The notes below the pieces were generated by a model. The model saw nothing but the letters and a program-made list of their open reading frames with translations, was not told the DNA's origin and ran no database searches. DNA of 64,000 nucleotides from assembly GCA_028691975.1 (NCBI GenBank), contig JAQUYF010000003.1, positions 1-64,000 of the forward strand, given 5' to 3'. This stretch comes from Bacteroidales bacterium (lineage in GTDB: Bacteria > Bacteroidota > Bacteroidia > Bacteroidales > UBA932). The translations under genes and the position numbers were made by a program. Positions 48,678 to 58,009 of this stretch are shown here, piece after piece (the stretch's first letter is position 1; every line of letters begins with the position of its first letter).

Positions 48678-49157
48678 TTAATCGTTTGACATTTGTTTTA
48701 ATTTATCTTTAATGCGCACTAATCGAGTAGAAACACTTGGAACGGTCATTCCCATGACTGAAGCAATATCGTCATAGCTCATATTTTCCAGCCACAGCAG
48801 CACCATTGCCTTTTCAAGTTTGTCGAGTTTGTTGATACGCTGATAAAGCTTTGCAACCTGCTTCCCCTCATGGTCATCACTTTCAATCTGATTAATATTG
48901 ACTGAAAGAGGAATAGTATCCAACTTCCTTTTATCCTTTCGGATAAATGAAATACAGGTATTAATGCTCACCCTCCAGATCCATGTGGATATGCTGCTCT
49001 CACCCCTGAATTTGGCATAACCTAACAACAGATTGATCAATATCTCCTGGTAATAATCGTCGATCTCGCTCTTATCCTTTGCGTACATATAGCAAATGGA
49101 GTAGATCGTGCTCTTATTGTCCGTTACTATTTTCGCGAACTCCTTTTCCTTTTCCAT
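48678..49157 (-). CDS. ECF-type RNA polymerase sigma-70 factor
   Basis: YYQEILINLLLGYAKFRGESSISTWIWRVSINTCISFIRK; MSYDDIASVMGMTVPSVSTRLVRIKDKL. Start uncertain (49157, 49175 or 49196). Confidence 0.92.
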   Translation of the reverse strand: MEKEKEFAKIVTDNKSTIYSICYMYAKDKSEIDDYYQEILINLLLGYAKFRGESSISTWIWRVSINTCISFIRKDKRKLDTIPLSVNINQIESDDHEGKQVAKLYQRINKLDKLEKAMVLLWLENMSYDDIASVMGMTVPSVSTRLVRIKDKLKQMSND

Positions 49158-49258
49158 TGTTTTTACAATTTGCATTATTAGACGCAAATATGTCAAAAAA
49201 ACTGCAAAAAACGACTATCGGGTGAAAATAAAGGTAAACAAGCTGTAATAGACAAAAA

Positions 49259-49287
49259 GAGGATGGCTAATTATATTAGTCACCCTC
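49259..49287 (-). terminator. Minus-strand rho-independent terminator
   Basis: Minus strand gagggtgactaatataattagccatcctctttttgtc: 12-bp near-perfect stem followed by T5. Confidence 0.75.
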
Positions 49288-49323
49288 ATTGTTATATGCC
49301 GAACTCTTTCGCGGATGTTCAGA

Positions 49324-49407
49324 TTACAGGATACTGCATAATACACAGATAATGCTGGTAGCGATGCAGAGTGTAAAAAGGCCGTAGGCGATAGTAACTG
49401 TTATCAT
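49324..49407 (-). CDS. Candidate 27-aa single-TM small protein
   Basis: ATG...TAA encodes MITVTIAYGLFTLCIATSIICVLCSIL; followed 37 nt later by a minus-strand terminator; lies between divergent genes. Confidence 0.5.
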   Translation of the reverse strand: MITVTIAYGLFTLCIATSIICVLCSIL

Positions 49408-49502
49408 TGTTGTATGTTTTTAATTTGTTTTCTAATAATTAGACGATAAGGTTGCCGATTCGTTGCAAAATTTCGAAATTTTTATAGAAATTTGCACATA
49501 TT

Positions 49503-51305
49503 ATGCGGTACGTTGTAAAAGCCAATTTGCGTAGAATGGTTCAGGCCCTTACTGCGATGATCAATGTAATTGTATTGATTTGTTCTGTTGTTGGCATTAT
49601 TTTGTGCGGATATCTTGTCGGATTTGATGTAGAGCAGTTTTACATTCCTACTATTTCCCGCTATCTGAGCATATTGTTGGTATTGTTTTTTGTGTTGATA
49701 TCCCTGAGGTCCGTAATCGGAAGATTGGATAAAAAGAAAAATATCGCGCCGTACAGGCCTCCTATGTGGATAATGACATTTCTGTTTATCGCAATTCTCG
49801 TCGAAATCGATATGCGCTACTATCCAATATTCGATATCCCGTCGAAGGCCGGCATGATATATATTGCCTGCGCTATCTTTTTGACATCGATTTTGGAGCT
49901 ATCCAAGATGGCTATACGCATCATGACACGTGTCGTCAATCCTATGGCGGTATTTGTAATCAGTTTCTTGATCATCATTGCCATAGGTACTGTGCTTCTT
50001 TCTGTTCCCAACTCTACATACGAGGAGGGAAGCAACTTGCCTTTCGTCGATGCCCTGTTCGTCAGTACTTCTGCCACCTGTGTCACAGGCCTGTGTACGG
50101 TCGATTTTATGAATACATTCACCCTTTACGGTCAAATAGTTGTGTTGGTGCTGATTCAAATTGGGGGACTCGGAGTTGTGACGCTGACTTCTTTTTTCGC
50201 TCTTTCTCTGATTGGAGCACTTCCTTTCAACAGCAGTATGATGCTTAAAGATTTGATATCCGAGGACAGTACCACAAATATCCGAGGGGTAGTAATCAGG
50301 ATTGTGACAACCACTTTTACCTTAGAAGCGATAGGTGCTGCAGCCATTTTCTTTTCACTCGGCTATTATCCGATTGCATCATTCTGGGATAAGATATATT
50401 TCTCTGTATTTCACGCTATATCAGCGTTTTGCAACGCCGGATTCAGTAACTATCCGGATGGACTCGGCTCACCGACCCTCACGGGAAATAATACCCTTTA
50501 TTATGTCATATCTCTGCTTGTTATTATGGGTGGAATCGGCTTTCCGGTCTTTACCAACTTCTTCAAGATTATAGCAATACGCTGCTCTCAGTTTATTCGC
50601 AGACTTGAGAAAAAGAGAGTTAAGCGATACCTCCATTCGTGGGGTCTTAATTCCATGATTGTCATCAAAATGACACTACTGCTTTTAATCTTCGGTACGG
50701 CTTATTTTCTTATTTTCGAGTGGAACGGGATGCTGTCCGGTTACTCTGTATGGGGAAAGATAGCGCAGGCTTTTTACAATGCGGTGCTTCCACGCACGGC
50801 AGGATTCGGCAGTCAGGATATCAGCAGTGTTAAACCACTTACGTACATAGTTATTGTTCTGTTGATGTGGATTGGCGGTGCTCCGCAGTCGACTGCAGGC
50901 GGTATTAAAGTCACCACCATCTGGATAATGTTCAAAAATGCATATTGTCAGGTTAGAGGCCTGAATCATGTCGAAACTCACAAAAGAGAGATTTCCGCTT
51001 TTTCTGTCAATAGAGCCTTCGCTACGGTTACCATTACGGTTGGGATGATATTCGTTTCATACGTAGCCCTGATGTTTACAGAGGCCGGTGTCGAGCCGCG
51101 CAAATTGCTTTTTGAAGTCGTTTCAGCCATCAGTACTGTCGGATCGAGCATGGGTATTACGGCGGATTTGTCGGTTGCCGGTAAATATATAATAACCTTC
51201 ATAATGTTTGCAGGGCGTATCGGGGTAATTACACTGGTGTCATCTTTTTTAAGCCACAAGGATTTACCGCAGTACCGTTACCCAAGCGAACATGTTTTAA
51301 TGTAA
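49503..51305 (+). CDS. trkH: Potassium uptake protein TrkH/KtrB family
   Basis: VSTSATCVTGLCTVD; FHAISAFCNAGFSNYPDGLG; RTAGFGSQDISSVKPLTYIVIVLLMWIGGAPQSTAGGIKVTT. Confidence 0.95.
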   Translation: MRYVVKANLRRMVQALTAMINVIVLICSVVGIILCGYLVGFDVEQFYIPTISRYLSILLVLFFVLISLRSVIGRLDKKKNIAPYRPPMWIMTFLFIAILVEIDMRYYPIFDIPSKAGMIYIACAIFLTSILELSKMAIRIMTRVVNPMAVFVISFLIIIAIGTVLLSVPNSTYEEGSNLPFVDALFVSTSATCVTGLCTVDFMNTFTLYGQIVVLVLIQIGGLGVVTLTSFFALSLIGALPFNSSMMLKDLISEDSTTNIRGVVIRIVTTTFTLEAIGAAAIFFSLGYYPIASFWDKIYFSVFHAISAFCNAGFSNYPDGLGSPTLTGNNTLYYVISLLVIMGGIGFPVFTNFFKIIAIRCSQFIRRLEKKRVKRYLHSWGLNSMIVIKMTLLLLIFGTAYFLIFEWNGMLSGYSVWGKIAQAFYNAVLPRTAGFGSQDISSVKPLTYIVIVLLMWIGGAPQSTAGGIKVTTIWIMFKNAYCQVRGLNHVETHKREISAFSVNRAFATVTITVGMIFVSYVALMFTEAGVEPRKLLFEVVSAISTVGSSMGITADLSVAGKYIITFIMFAGRIGVITLVSSFLSHKDLPQYRYPSEHVLM

Positions 51306-51320
51306 ATAATACTTATAATT

Positions 51321-52001
51321 ATGAGATACATAGTAGTAGGATTAGGAAAATTAGGCTCGTCAATGGCCAAAGAACTTACCCAGATGGGCAACGAAGTCAT
51401 CGGGGTTGATAAAAATATTGACTGCGTAGAGAGGCTGAAGGCTAAAATAGCAACAGCTATCTGTCTTAATATCACAGATGCAAGTTGTCTTAGCGTGCTT
51501 CCGCAAAATGGAATTAATGCCATTATCATCACAGTTCGTGAAGATATCGGCAGATGCCTTACAGTTTATACTGTTATGAAGCAGATCAAAGCTTCCAGAA
51601 TTTACGTCTGTGTGGCTGATGCCATACAGTACGCCATAGTTAATTCGCTAGGAATTACCAATATCATATACCCTGAAAAGGATGTCGCCAAGAAGTATGC
51701 CATGGCTTTGGAAATGCCTGAATACCAGACTTCATACAGAGTAGATGATGATCATTTTGTGGTTGAGATGAAGGCTCCGAAATGGATGGTTGGCAACAGA
51801 ATAGATGAAGATACGATTATGGATAAGTTTCACCTGCGCCTTCTTGCCGTCAAAAGGCGTGTAGAGATTAGGAATGAAGTAGGTGTACCGTATTCTGATT
51901 TTGTTGTCCTGAATCCGCTCGGCCCGTCTGAAAACAGAAAAATAATGGATAACGACCTGATTGTTGTTTACGGGCATTATAAAGATATTAAAGAGCTGTA
52001 A
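51321..52001 (+). CDS. trkA: TrkA/KtrA family NAD-binding K+ uptake regulator
   Basis: MRYIVVGLGKLGSSMAKELTQMGNEVIGVDKN; RCK_N and RCK_C organisation. Confidence 0.94.
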   Translation: MRYIVVGLGKLGSSMAKELTQMGNEVIGVDKNIDCVERLKAKIATAICLNITDASCLSVLPQNGINAIIITVREDIGRCLTVYTVMKQIKASRIYVCVADAIQYAIVNSLGITNIIYPEKDVAKKYAMALEMPEYQTSYRVDDDHFVVEMKAPKWMVGNRIDEDTIMDKFHLRLLAVKRRVEIRNEVGVPYSDFVVLNPLGPSENRKIMDNDLIVVYGHYKDIKEL

Positions 52002-52128
52002 AATAATTTTTTGCAGCAGAAGTTGCACAATTGAAAGGAAAATATTATCTTTGGTGGTACAAGTACATGAGACTCTGCATGATCCGTGTCATGCTGTGTT
52101 GTACATGTATATAATCAATTATTGGCGT

Positions 52129-53193
52129 ATGAAAAAGATTGTCATTGCATTATTTGCACTGCTTATTATCACCGAACTATCGGCACAGTCGGCTCAGACT
52201 GAAGATTTCCTGTATGCTATCAAGGATACCGATACACTCTATCTTACAAAATATGAGTGTGCAAGTGCTCAGAGAAAGATAGAAGGAGCCAGGCCGGCTG
52301 TAATTTTCGTTTTTGGAGGAGGTTTCTTTACCGGCTCGAGAAATGCGGAATACTTCCAGGATTACATAACACACTTGACTGAAGGGGGATACACGCTCTT
52401 TACCATCGATTATAGATTGGGGTTGAAGAAGTACTACGAGGCGATCGATGCAGAAAAGATTGCAACGGGAAAGGCCCCAAAGAAGAGTTATGTTGATTTT
52501 ATAAAAGCTCTTAAGCTTTCGGTAGATATGGCTGTTGAGGATCTTTTTTCGGCTACGGCCTTTATCCTGTCACGAGCACAGGAGTGGAATATCGATACTG
52601 CTTCAATAGTTGTTTCCGGATCAAGTGCAGGTGCGATCACCGCATTGCAGAGCGAATATTACATCTGTAATTGGCGGAGTGGAGGCAAGACACAGCCTTG
52701 GGATGAAATGGTAGCTATCCTGCCGGAAAATTTCAATTACGCAGGAGTTGTCTCGTATGCGGGGGCTATTATGAATATTGACAGCAAGCTGGAATGGAAC
52801 ACTCCTTCGGCACCAATGGCCCTTTTCCACGGGGATATAGATCCTACGGTGCCCTACAATCGTATCTGGGTTCCGATGGTGGGTAAGTTGAACGGTTCGA
52901 AGAAGGTGGCTGAGTCTCTTGACAAGGCCGGTACGCCATATATGTTCTTTACTTACAACAAACAGAAGCATAACATTGCATCCGAACCCATGAATTCCGA
53001 TTTGGAGCTTTTGGATTTTTTTCTGCACAAATTGGTTAAGGAAAAGAAGCCGCTTGTGGTTAATTCATCAATAAATGACCTTTCTATAAAGAAAATGTCG
53101 AAAAGGCAGGCCAAAAGGGATGCCAAAAAGGAGAATGAGGCTTACCAGAGCGGTGAACATTCATTCGGCAGGGGAAATAAAGAGAAGAAATAA
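52129..53193 (+). CDS. Alpha/beta hydrolase (carboxylesterase-like), secreted
   Basis: Signal MKKIVIALFALLIITELSAQ; PAVIFVFGGGFFTGSRN; IVVSGSSAGAITALQ. Confidence 0.85.
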   Translation: MKKIVIALFALLIITELSAQSAQTEDFLYAIKDTDTLYLTKYECASAQRKIEGARPAVIFVFGGGFFTGSRNAEYFQDYITHLTEGGYTLFTIDYRLGLKKYYEAIDAEKIATGKAPKKSYVDFIKALKLSVDMAVEDLFSATAFILSRAQEWNIDTASIVVSGSSAGAITALQSEYYICNWRSGGKTQPWDEMVAILPENFNYAGVVSYAGAIMNIDSKLEWNTPSAPMALFHGDIDPTVPYNRIWVPMVGKLNGSKKVAESLDKAGTPYMFFTYNKQKHNIASEPMNSDLELLDFFLHKLVKEKKPLVVNSSINDLSIKKMSKRQAKRDAKKENEAYQSGEHSFGRGNKEKK

Positions 53194-53195
53194 TC

Positions 53196-54518
53196 ATGGA
53201 GAAGAGTGTGCGAAACGTACTGTCGGTCGCTTTGGGAGTGATGGTACTTTGTTGCTTAATCTCCTGCAACAATGACGAGAGTGACAGTGCCGTTGCAAGT
53301 CGCTGCTTTAACGATCTTAAAAGGGAGTTGAAACGTGATAACGGCGATCTTTGGGGACGTCAGTTATATGCTCCTACCTTTGTGGTTAATACAGAGACAG
53401 GAGAGATAATCGCTGACCGGCAGGATTCTTCAGGGCTGTTTCGCCCGGGAGAAAATGGTATCTATTGCGGTGTTATGCCTGCCGAGTGCAATCCTGCCAA
53501 TTCCGTGATAGACCTTGGTGGAATGCGCTGGGTAATGGTTTTGTGGCCATTGCCTGATACTAAGTTTGAACGGAATGTTCTGCTTACCCATGAAACTTTC
53601 CATTACTGGCAGCCTGCTTTGGGTTTGAATCCTCATACGGATTTGTGCAGCCATCTTGACTCGGAGACGAGCCGTATATACCTTAAACTTGAATGGAATG
53701 CTTTGGAAGCGGCTGTTCAAGCCGAAACTGAGGAAAGTACGGAAATTGCTGTTTCACATGCTCTTGCATTTCGGAGGGCTCGATTTTGTGCAACTTCTGA
53801 CAGTAATAAGACTATGGAAGATGAAAGGGCGATGCTTTTGTTGGAGGGGCTGCCCGAATACACTGCCTATAAAATATGTTGTCACTCTGACGGCCAGATG
53901 AAAGAGAGTATATTGAAAAGTCGCCAAAATCATTGGAACAACGATTCTTATGTGTACTCATTTGCTTATCATACAGGTTTGGCGTATGGCTATCTGCTTG
54001 ATAAATTGGGTTTGGACTGGAGAGAAGGTCTTGACGAATCCTCATCTCTTACTGACATTGCAGCAGAAGCAATCCACGCTACACCTTCGGTAAATACCGA
54101 TAGTATAGCGCAGTTGTATGGTCAGGACACAATAGAGGCGTATGAGCATATTCGTGCACTGAATATGGCTAAAGTTAAAGAAGCATATTGTCATTTGTTT
54201 ACGGGCGATACTATAATGTCACTGACGTTTGGTAATGTCAGTATGGGTTTTCACCCTGCCAAAGTGATTGATCTTGCAGGGTTTGGTACAGTCTATCCTA
54301 ATATTCGTTTGACAGGAGATTTCGGTATTTTGGATGTCCGTGACGGTGGATGTCTGATGCATCCTAACTGGGATGCTGCTGATGTGTCTGCCAAAGGAAT
54401 AACAATCACAGCCGATTCGCTATATACGGCAAACTGGACATTCTATCCGGCAGAAGGCATCTCGGTGGTCGCACCTGATGCTCAGCATCCGCCCCAATAT
54501 CAAGTGAAATACAAGTAA
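53196..54518 (+). CDS. Uncharacterised lipoprotein with HExxH motif
   Basis: Lipobox CLISCNN; NVLLTHETFHYWQPALGLNP contains HETFH. Confidence 0.65.
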   Translation: MEKSVRNVLSVALGVMVLCCLISCNNDESDSAVASRCFNDLKRELKRDNGDLWGRQLYAPTFVVNTETGEIIADRQDSSGLFRPGENGIYCGVMPAECNPANSVIDLGGMRWVMVLWPLPDTKFERNVLLTHETFHYWQPALGLNPHTDLCSHLDSETSRIYLKLEWNALEAAVQAETEESTEIAVSHALAFRRARFCATSDSNKTMEDERAMLLLEGLPEYTAYKICCHSDGQMKESILKSRQNHWNNDSYVYSFAYHTGLAYGYLLDKLGLDWREGLDESSSLTDIAAEAIHATPSVNTDSIAQLYGQDTIEAYEHIRALNMAKVKEAYCHLFTGDTIMSLTFGNVSMGFHPAKVIDLAGFGTVYPNIRLTGDFGILDVRDGGCLMHPNWDAADVSAKGITITADSLYTANWTFYPAEGISVVAPDAQHPPQYQVKYK

Positions 54519-54537
54519 ATTTAATAAGAACAAGGCT

Positions 54538-57381
54538 ATGAATAATATTCCGCAGGAACATTACGCAAAGATTCTGATAAGTGCCGGCATAGGGGTATGG
54601 AAAGTTGATCTGGAAGACAGATATCTCTATTTTTACAATTATGAGATTGTTGGGCTGAAGTTTGACAGAATATCCATAGATGACTGGTATCAGACAGTCA
54701 GGGATGACTCTCGTGAAGTGGCTCACGATGAGGTGAGAATTTTTTGTGAAATAGGTACATACGAGATGACATACCCTGTTGTAATCAGTGGAGAGGAATT
54801 TTGGCTGCACTCTAAATCTTTTTTGCGAGAGAGTGATGAAAATGGACATGATGTAGTATGGGGCATATTTCACCGCGTGGTTGATCCTAAGGAGATAGAT
54901 GTTGCGAGGGTGAAAAACGATATGATCAACATAATCCACAAGCAGAACAACATTGCTAAAAATTTTGTCTCTTTTTTGGGAAAGACCAATATAGAAAGCA
55001 ATATTAATCTCATTTTAAAGGAAGTTGTCGATTATTTTAATGCTTCTCGATGCGTTGTATTTGAATTTGACAATATCCGTGGAACGAGAAGTTGTGTATA
55101 TGAAGTTACGGCAAATGGTGCCGATTCTGTAAAGCATCTCTATCAGAATGAGCCGATGGATACGGACACATGGATGAACAGGAAGCTTATTCTTGGAGCG
55201 CCTATTTTGGTCGATGATGTGGCCGGCATGGCAGACGCAGCCGGTGTAGAGAAAGCAATGTTTCTCAAAACCGGAGTGAAATCAATTATGGTGGTATCAC
55301 TTCCGAGCAAGAACGGGATTTTGGGTTATGTCGCTGTAGAGATTAATGACAGGATACACAAGTGGTCCAATCTTGACTATCAGTGGATCTCTGCCGTAGC
55401 CAATATGATGGGCGTGTGCATAGAGCTTTATAAAAGTGAAGGTTTAACCAATATTGCCCTTTCAACTCAGGCCTCAAAAGATCGGATGTTGATGCAGGTG
55501 TTCAACAATTCGCCAGTCGGAGTGGAGATATATGATGATAACGGGACTCTAATTATGCTAAACAGAGCGACTGCATCAATATACGGTTTGACCGGGGATA
55601 TAGATGATGTTATAGGTATCAATTTGTTTGAGAGTCCAAACATTTCCGAAGATGTAAAAGATCAGATTAGAAGACATGAAGATGTTCATTTTAGGATAAA
55701 CTATGATGCTTCTACGTGCAAAGAATATTGGGAGACAAATCTCACCGAGCCGAGAGATATCATCATGCGTGTCACCAATTCTTTCGACGAGAATGGCGTT
55801 TTCCTCTACTATATGGTAATATCCGTTGATAATACCGAGCTCTCTTCCATAGCCTCCAAGATGGAAGATTTTGAGAATATATTCTCTGTTATCTCCGAAT
55901 ATGCAAAAGTGGGTTATTCGAAGTGGGATGTCCTCAAACAGGATGGGTTTGCGACTAAGCAGTGGTTTAACAATTTCGGAGAGGATGAAGACAGTAATAT
56001 GCGTGATGTGGCACTTGCCTGCGTGCATGTACACCCTGATGACAGAGTCAGACTGATGTCATTTGTAAAGAATGTCAAACGAAAAGAGAGTACTCAATAT
56101 ATCGATGATCTTCGTGTTGACAACGGTAATGGTGGCTGGAAGTGGGTGCACGTCTATATCACTACGGATGAGAGAAACGGACGACTGGAGCTGCTAAGTG
56201 TTACGATGGATAGTACAGCCATGAAAGAGAGTGAAATGGCTTTGATTGAGGCAAAGAACAAAGCCGAGACAATGGACAGGCTGAAGTCTGCCTTCCTGGC
56301 AAATATGAGCCATGAAATACGTACTCCTCTTAATGCCATTATCGGCTTTGCAGGCTTAATTACCGCGCCTGATTTTGATTCGGCGGACGCAGCTGAAAGG
56401 GAGTACTACGGTACAATTATCAAGGATAATTCCGATCTGCTGTTGCAGTTGATTTCGGATATTCTCGATATCTCGAAAATTGAGGCCGGTACCCTTGACT
56501 TCTCATACGACTCGGTGGACATCAATGAGATGTGTACAAATTTGTATAATATTCACAAAGATAAGGTACATGACGGAGTCGTAATGCGGATGGTGCTACC
56601 TCAGGACAAGTGTATCATGAGAAGTGATAAGAATCGCCTGATGCAGGTACTGATTAATTTTCTGACCAATGCAGTCAAATTTACACAGGAGGGGTCTATC
56701 TTTCTTGGATATAAAATAGTCAAAGAGGAGATAGAATTTTTCGTACAGGATACGGGCATCGGGATATCTGAGGTTAATACTAAACTTGTGTTTGACAGCT
56801 TTGTCAAGTTGAATAATTCGATCAAAGGCACAGGACTCGGGTTAGCCATCAGCAAGAGCATTATCAGCCAGATGGGCGGCACCATAGGGGTTAGTTCAAA
56901 GATTGGAGAGGGATCACGCTTCTGGTTTCGACTGCCTTACATCAAAGCGGAAATGAATGTGCCGTCTGAAGAACTGACCTTCACTTCATCCACAGATACA
57001 CAGGGAACAGAGAAGAATACCGTGCTGATAGCTGAGGATGACGAGAACAGTTACATACTCATTTCCACTATTTTGAAAAAGAAATATAAACTGTTGTGGG
57101 CGAAAGATGGTGATTCAGCGGTCGAAATGTGGCGACAAAAGCATCCGGACATAATCTTGATGGACTTGAGAATGCAAAATATGGATGGGCTTTCAGCTAC
57201 CCGTGAGATACGAAAGGATGATAAAAAGACGCCGATAGTGTGTATTACCGCTTATGCTTTCAATTCCGATCACGAGGCGGCTACCAAAGCAGGATGCAAT
57301 GCCTTTCTTACTAAACCTATTTCGGGGACCTTGCTTAAAGAGACGATAAGTTATCTGCTCTCACTTCGGACAACAGGTTGA
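54538..57381 (+). CDS. Hybrid sensor histidine kinase/response regulator (GAF, PAS, HisKA, HATPase_c, REC)
   Basis: AFLANMSHEIRTPLNAIIGFAGL; FVQDTGIGIS; GTGLGLAISKSIISQMGG; LIAEDDENSYILIS...PDIILMDLRMQNMDG. Confidence 0.95.
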   Translation: MNNIPQEHYAKILISAGIGVWKVDLEDRYLYFYNYEIVGLKFDRISIDDWYQTVRDDSREVAHDEVRIFCEIGTYEMTYPVVISGEEFWLHSKSFLRESDENGHDVVWGIFHRVVDPKEIDVARVKNDMINIIHKQNNIAKNFVSFLGKTNIESNINLILKEVVDYFNASRCVVFEFDNIRGTRSCVYEVTANGADSVKHLYQNEPMDTDTWMNRKLILGAPILVDDVAGMADAAGVEKAMFLKTGVKSIMVVSLPSKNGILGYVAVEINDRIHKWSNLDYQWISAVANMMGVCIELYKSEGLTNIALSTQASKDRMLMQVFNNSPVGVEIYDDNGTLIMLNRATASIYGLTGDIDDVIGINLFESPNISEDVKDQIRRHEDVHFRINYDASTCKEYWETNLTEPRDIIMRVTNSFDENGVFLYYMVISVDNTELSSIASKMEDFENIFSVISEYAKVGYSKWDVLKQDGFATKQWFNNFGEDEDSNMRDVALACVHVHPDDRVRLMSFVKNVKRKESTQYIDDLRVDNGNGGWKWVHVYITTDERNGRLELLSVTMDSTAMKESEMALIEAKNKAETMDRLKSAFLANMSHEIRTPLNAIIGFAGLITAPDFDSADAAEREYYGTIIKDNSDLLLQLISDILDISKIEAGTLDFSYDSVDINEMCTNLYNIHKDKVHDGVVMRMVLPQDKCIMRSDKNRLMQVLINFLTNAVKFTQEGSIFLGYKIVKEEIEFFVQDTGIGISEVNTKLVFDSFVKLNNSIKGTGLGLAISKSIISQMGGTIGVSSKIGEGSRFWFRLPYIKAEMNVPSEELTFTSSTDTQGTEKNTVLIAEDDENSYILISTILKKKYKLLWAKDGDSAVEMWRQKHPDIILMDLRMQNMDGLSATREIRKDDKKTPIVCITAYAFNSDHEAATKAGCNAFLTKPISGTLLKETISYLLSLRTTG

Positions 57382-57499
57382 GGCACATTCATGCTTTTTA
57401 CAGCGCCCTGAAGACAAAATTGCATTAATTGCTAAAAGGTTGACACAATGTGACGAAATTATTCTCATATTTGTATGGAAAATTTAACTTAAGAATTGT

Positions 57500-57880
57500 A
57501 TTAAAAGAAAATTACTGACATTGATTGGCATTATCTGCCTTGTGCTTGCCGCTTCTTCTTGTAGTGACAACATCTCTATTGATTCAGCTTATGGCTGTGG
57601 AGTATATGGATACAAGTCAAGTGTTCCTGCGGATCTTGGCCTGATTACCAACTACATTCAGAAACAAGGTGCTCCTTATGGCACTGTTATCATCCGCGGA
57701 GGCAAGAGCGAAAAGGCAAATGACGCTACAATCAAGGCTCAGTTTGAGGCAGCTGTTGCAAAAATGGACTTCAGCAAATTGGGATTGGATGCATCCACCA
57801 GTTTTACCTACTCAGTGCAAAGTACATATACTGAGGGCGGATCCTCTAAGACTATTGCATCATACTCATGGCCTAAATAA
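57500..57880 (+). CDS. Small lipoprotein, apparent ATT start codon
   Basis: In-frame (I/M)KRKLLTLIGIICLVLAASSCSDNI... signal/lipobox begins at an ATT at 57500; the only listed alternative is TTG at 57521. Confidence 0.6.
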   Translation: MKRKLLTLIGIICLVLAASSCSDNISIDSAYGCGVYGYKSSVPADLGLITNYIQKQGAPYGTVIIRGGKSEKANDATIKAQFEAAVAKMDFSKLGLDASTSFTYSVQSTYTEGGSSKTIASYSWPK

Positions 57881-57909
57881 CGGCTGAGAGTACTGAGATG
57901 AAAAATTGT

Positions 57910-57943
57910 TGAGGGCGGCTAAAATGTCTTTTAGCTGCCCTCA
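57910..57943 (+). terminator. Strong hairpin downstream of the small lipoprotein gene
   Basis: tgagggcggctaaaa-tgtc-ttttagctgccctca: 15-bp stem with one G.U; weak T tract. Confidence 0.65.
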
Positions 57944-57958
57944 CTTATTGTGTGGGGA

Positions 57959-57990
57959 TTTGGTTTTAAAAAATGTACAATATATCTTTG
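57959..57990 (+). promoter_or_regulatory. Bacteroidetes-type promoter (-33 TTTG / -7 TAnnTTTG) for the LD-carboxypeptidase gene
   Basis: tttgg-N19-tatctttg, ATG at 58010. Confidence 0.6.
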
Positions 57991-58009
57991 CCTGTCAAAA
58001 TAATACAAG

